A DNA stretch of 43,719 nt, from contig CABUJV010000016.1 of assembly GCA_902492005.1 (NCBI GenBank), forward strand, positions 1-43,719, written 5' to 3'. Both the position numbers and the translations under genes were made by a program. This DNA comes from an uncultured Eubacteriales bacterium. GTDB taxonomy: Bacteria > Bacillota > Clostridia > Oscillospirales > Oscillospiraceae. Shown piece after piece: positions 43,156 through 43,719 of this stretch. How positions within the stretch are numbered: the first letter of the stretch is position 1; every line of letters starts with the position of its first letter. The notes beneath the pieces are model-generated. The model ran no database searches and was not told where the DNA came from. It saw only the letters and a program-made list of their open reading frames with translations.

Positions 43156-43719
<564 letters not shown>

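Overview
This window looks like a piece of the chromosome of a GC-rich, endospore-forming gut Clostridium relative, probably Oscillospiraceae (Flavonifractor/Lawsonibacter type). This is inference, based on high GC, SpoVAD/SpoVAE, tRNA-dependent Asn/Gln charging under a T-box, Clostridia-style sigma-A promoters and strong AAGGAGG ribosome sites. There is no phage, plasmid, IS element or CRISPR array that I can support. No tRNA or rRNA gene was seen.

Layout. 1-1.3 kb: end of a BlaI/MecI repressor and its M56 (BlaR1-like) sensor peptidase. 1.3-4.3 kb (minus): guaB, an acyl-ACP thioesterase and a Cys-rich zinc-ribbon protein. 4.4-5.8 kb (plus): spoVAD-spoVAE. 6.1-11 kb (minus): T-box, aspS (archaeal type), gatC, gatA, gatB. 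gatA is split by a frameshift exactly at its catalytic serine. 11.1-12.4 kb (plus): family-4 uracil-DNA glycosylase and a YoaK-type membrane protein. 12.75-15.4 kb (minus): fused feoA-feoB and a 59-residue Cys-rich FeoB partner. 15.5-23.6 kb (minus): an eight-gene larE-larB-larC-nikABCDE-like operon, which should import nickel and build the nickel-pincer nucleotide (NPN) cofactor, behind a leader with an intrinsic terminator. 23.7-25.2 kb (plus): cell-wall amidase. 25.2-26.5 kb (minus): eukaryote-type hexokinase. 26.7-31.6 kb (plus): a beta-hydroxyacid dehydrogenase, then metF, a stand-alone MetH reactivation domain and a short metH. 31.7-33.9 kb (minus): sugar ABC ATPase (MsmK/UgpC type) and nagB. 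33.9-34.5 kb: AT-rich non-coding segment with a cluster of DnaA boxes. 34.5-39.3 kb (minus): polA, GNAT, rimI, tsaD. 39.4-43.7 kb (minus): rpoC and the end of rpoB.

How genes work together. The lar-nik operon links metal import directly to synthesis of a nickel cofactor, yet the only characterised client (LarA, lactate racemase) is not in the window. AspRS plus GatCAB form the indirect Asn-tRNA (and Gln-tRNA) pathway, controlled by a T-box that probably reads tRNA-Asn. metF, the MetH activation protein and metH form a split cobalamin methionine synthase unit.

Most noteworthy: (1) the lar-nik operon with its unassigned attenuator-like leader and an 11-bp palindrome inside its promoter; (2) a DnaA-box cluster between nagB and tsaD, where the flanking gene directions argue against a simple bidirectional origin; (3) a gatA frameshift explained by loss of one copy of a 4-bp tandem repeat.
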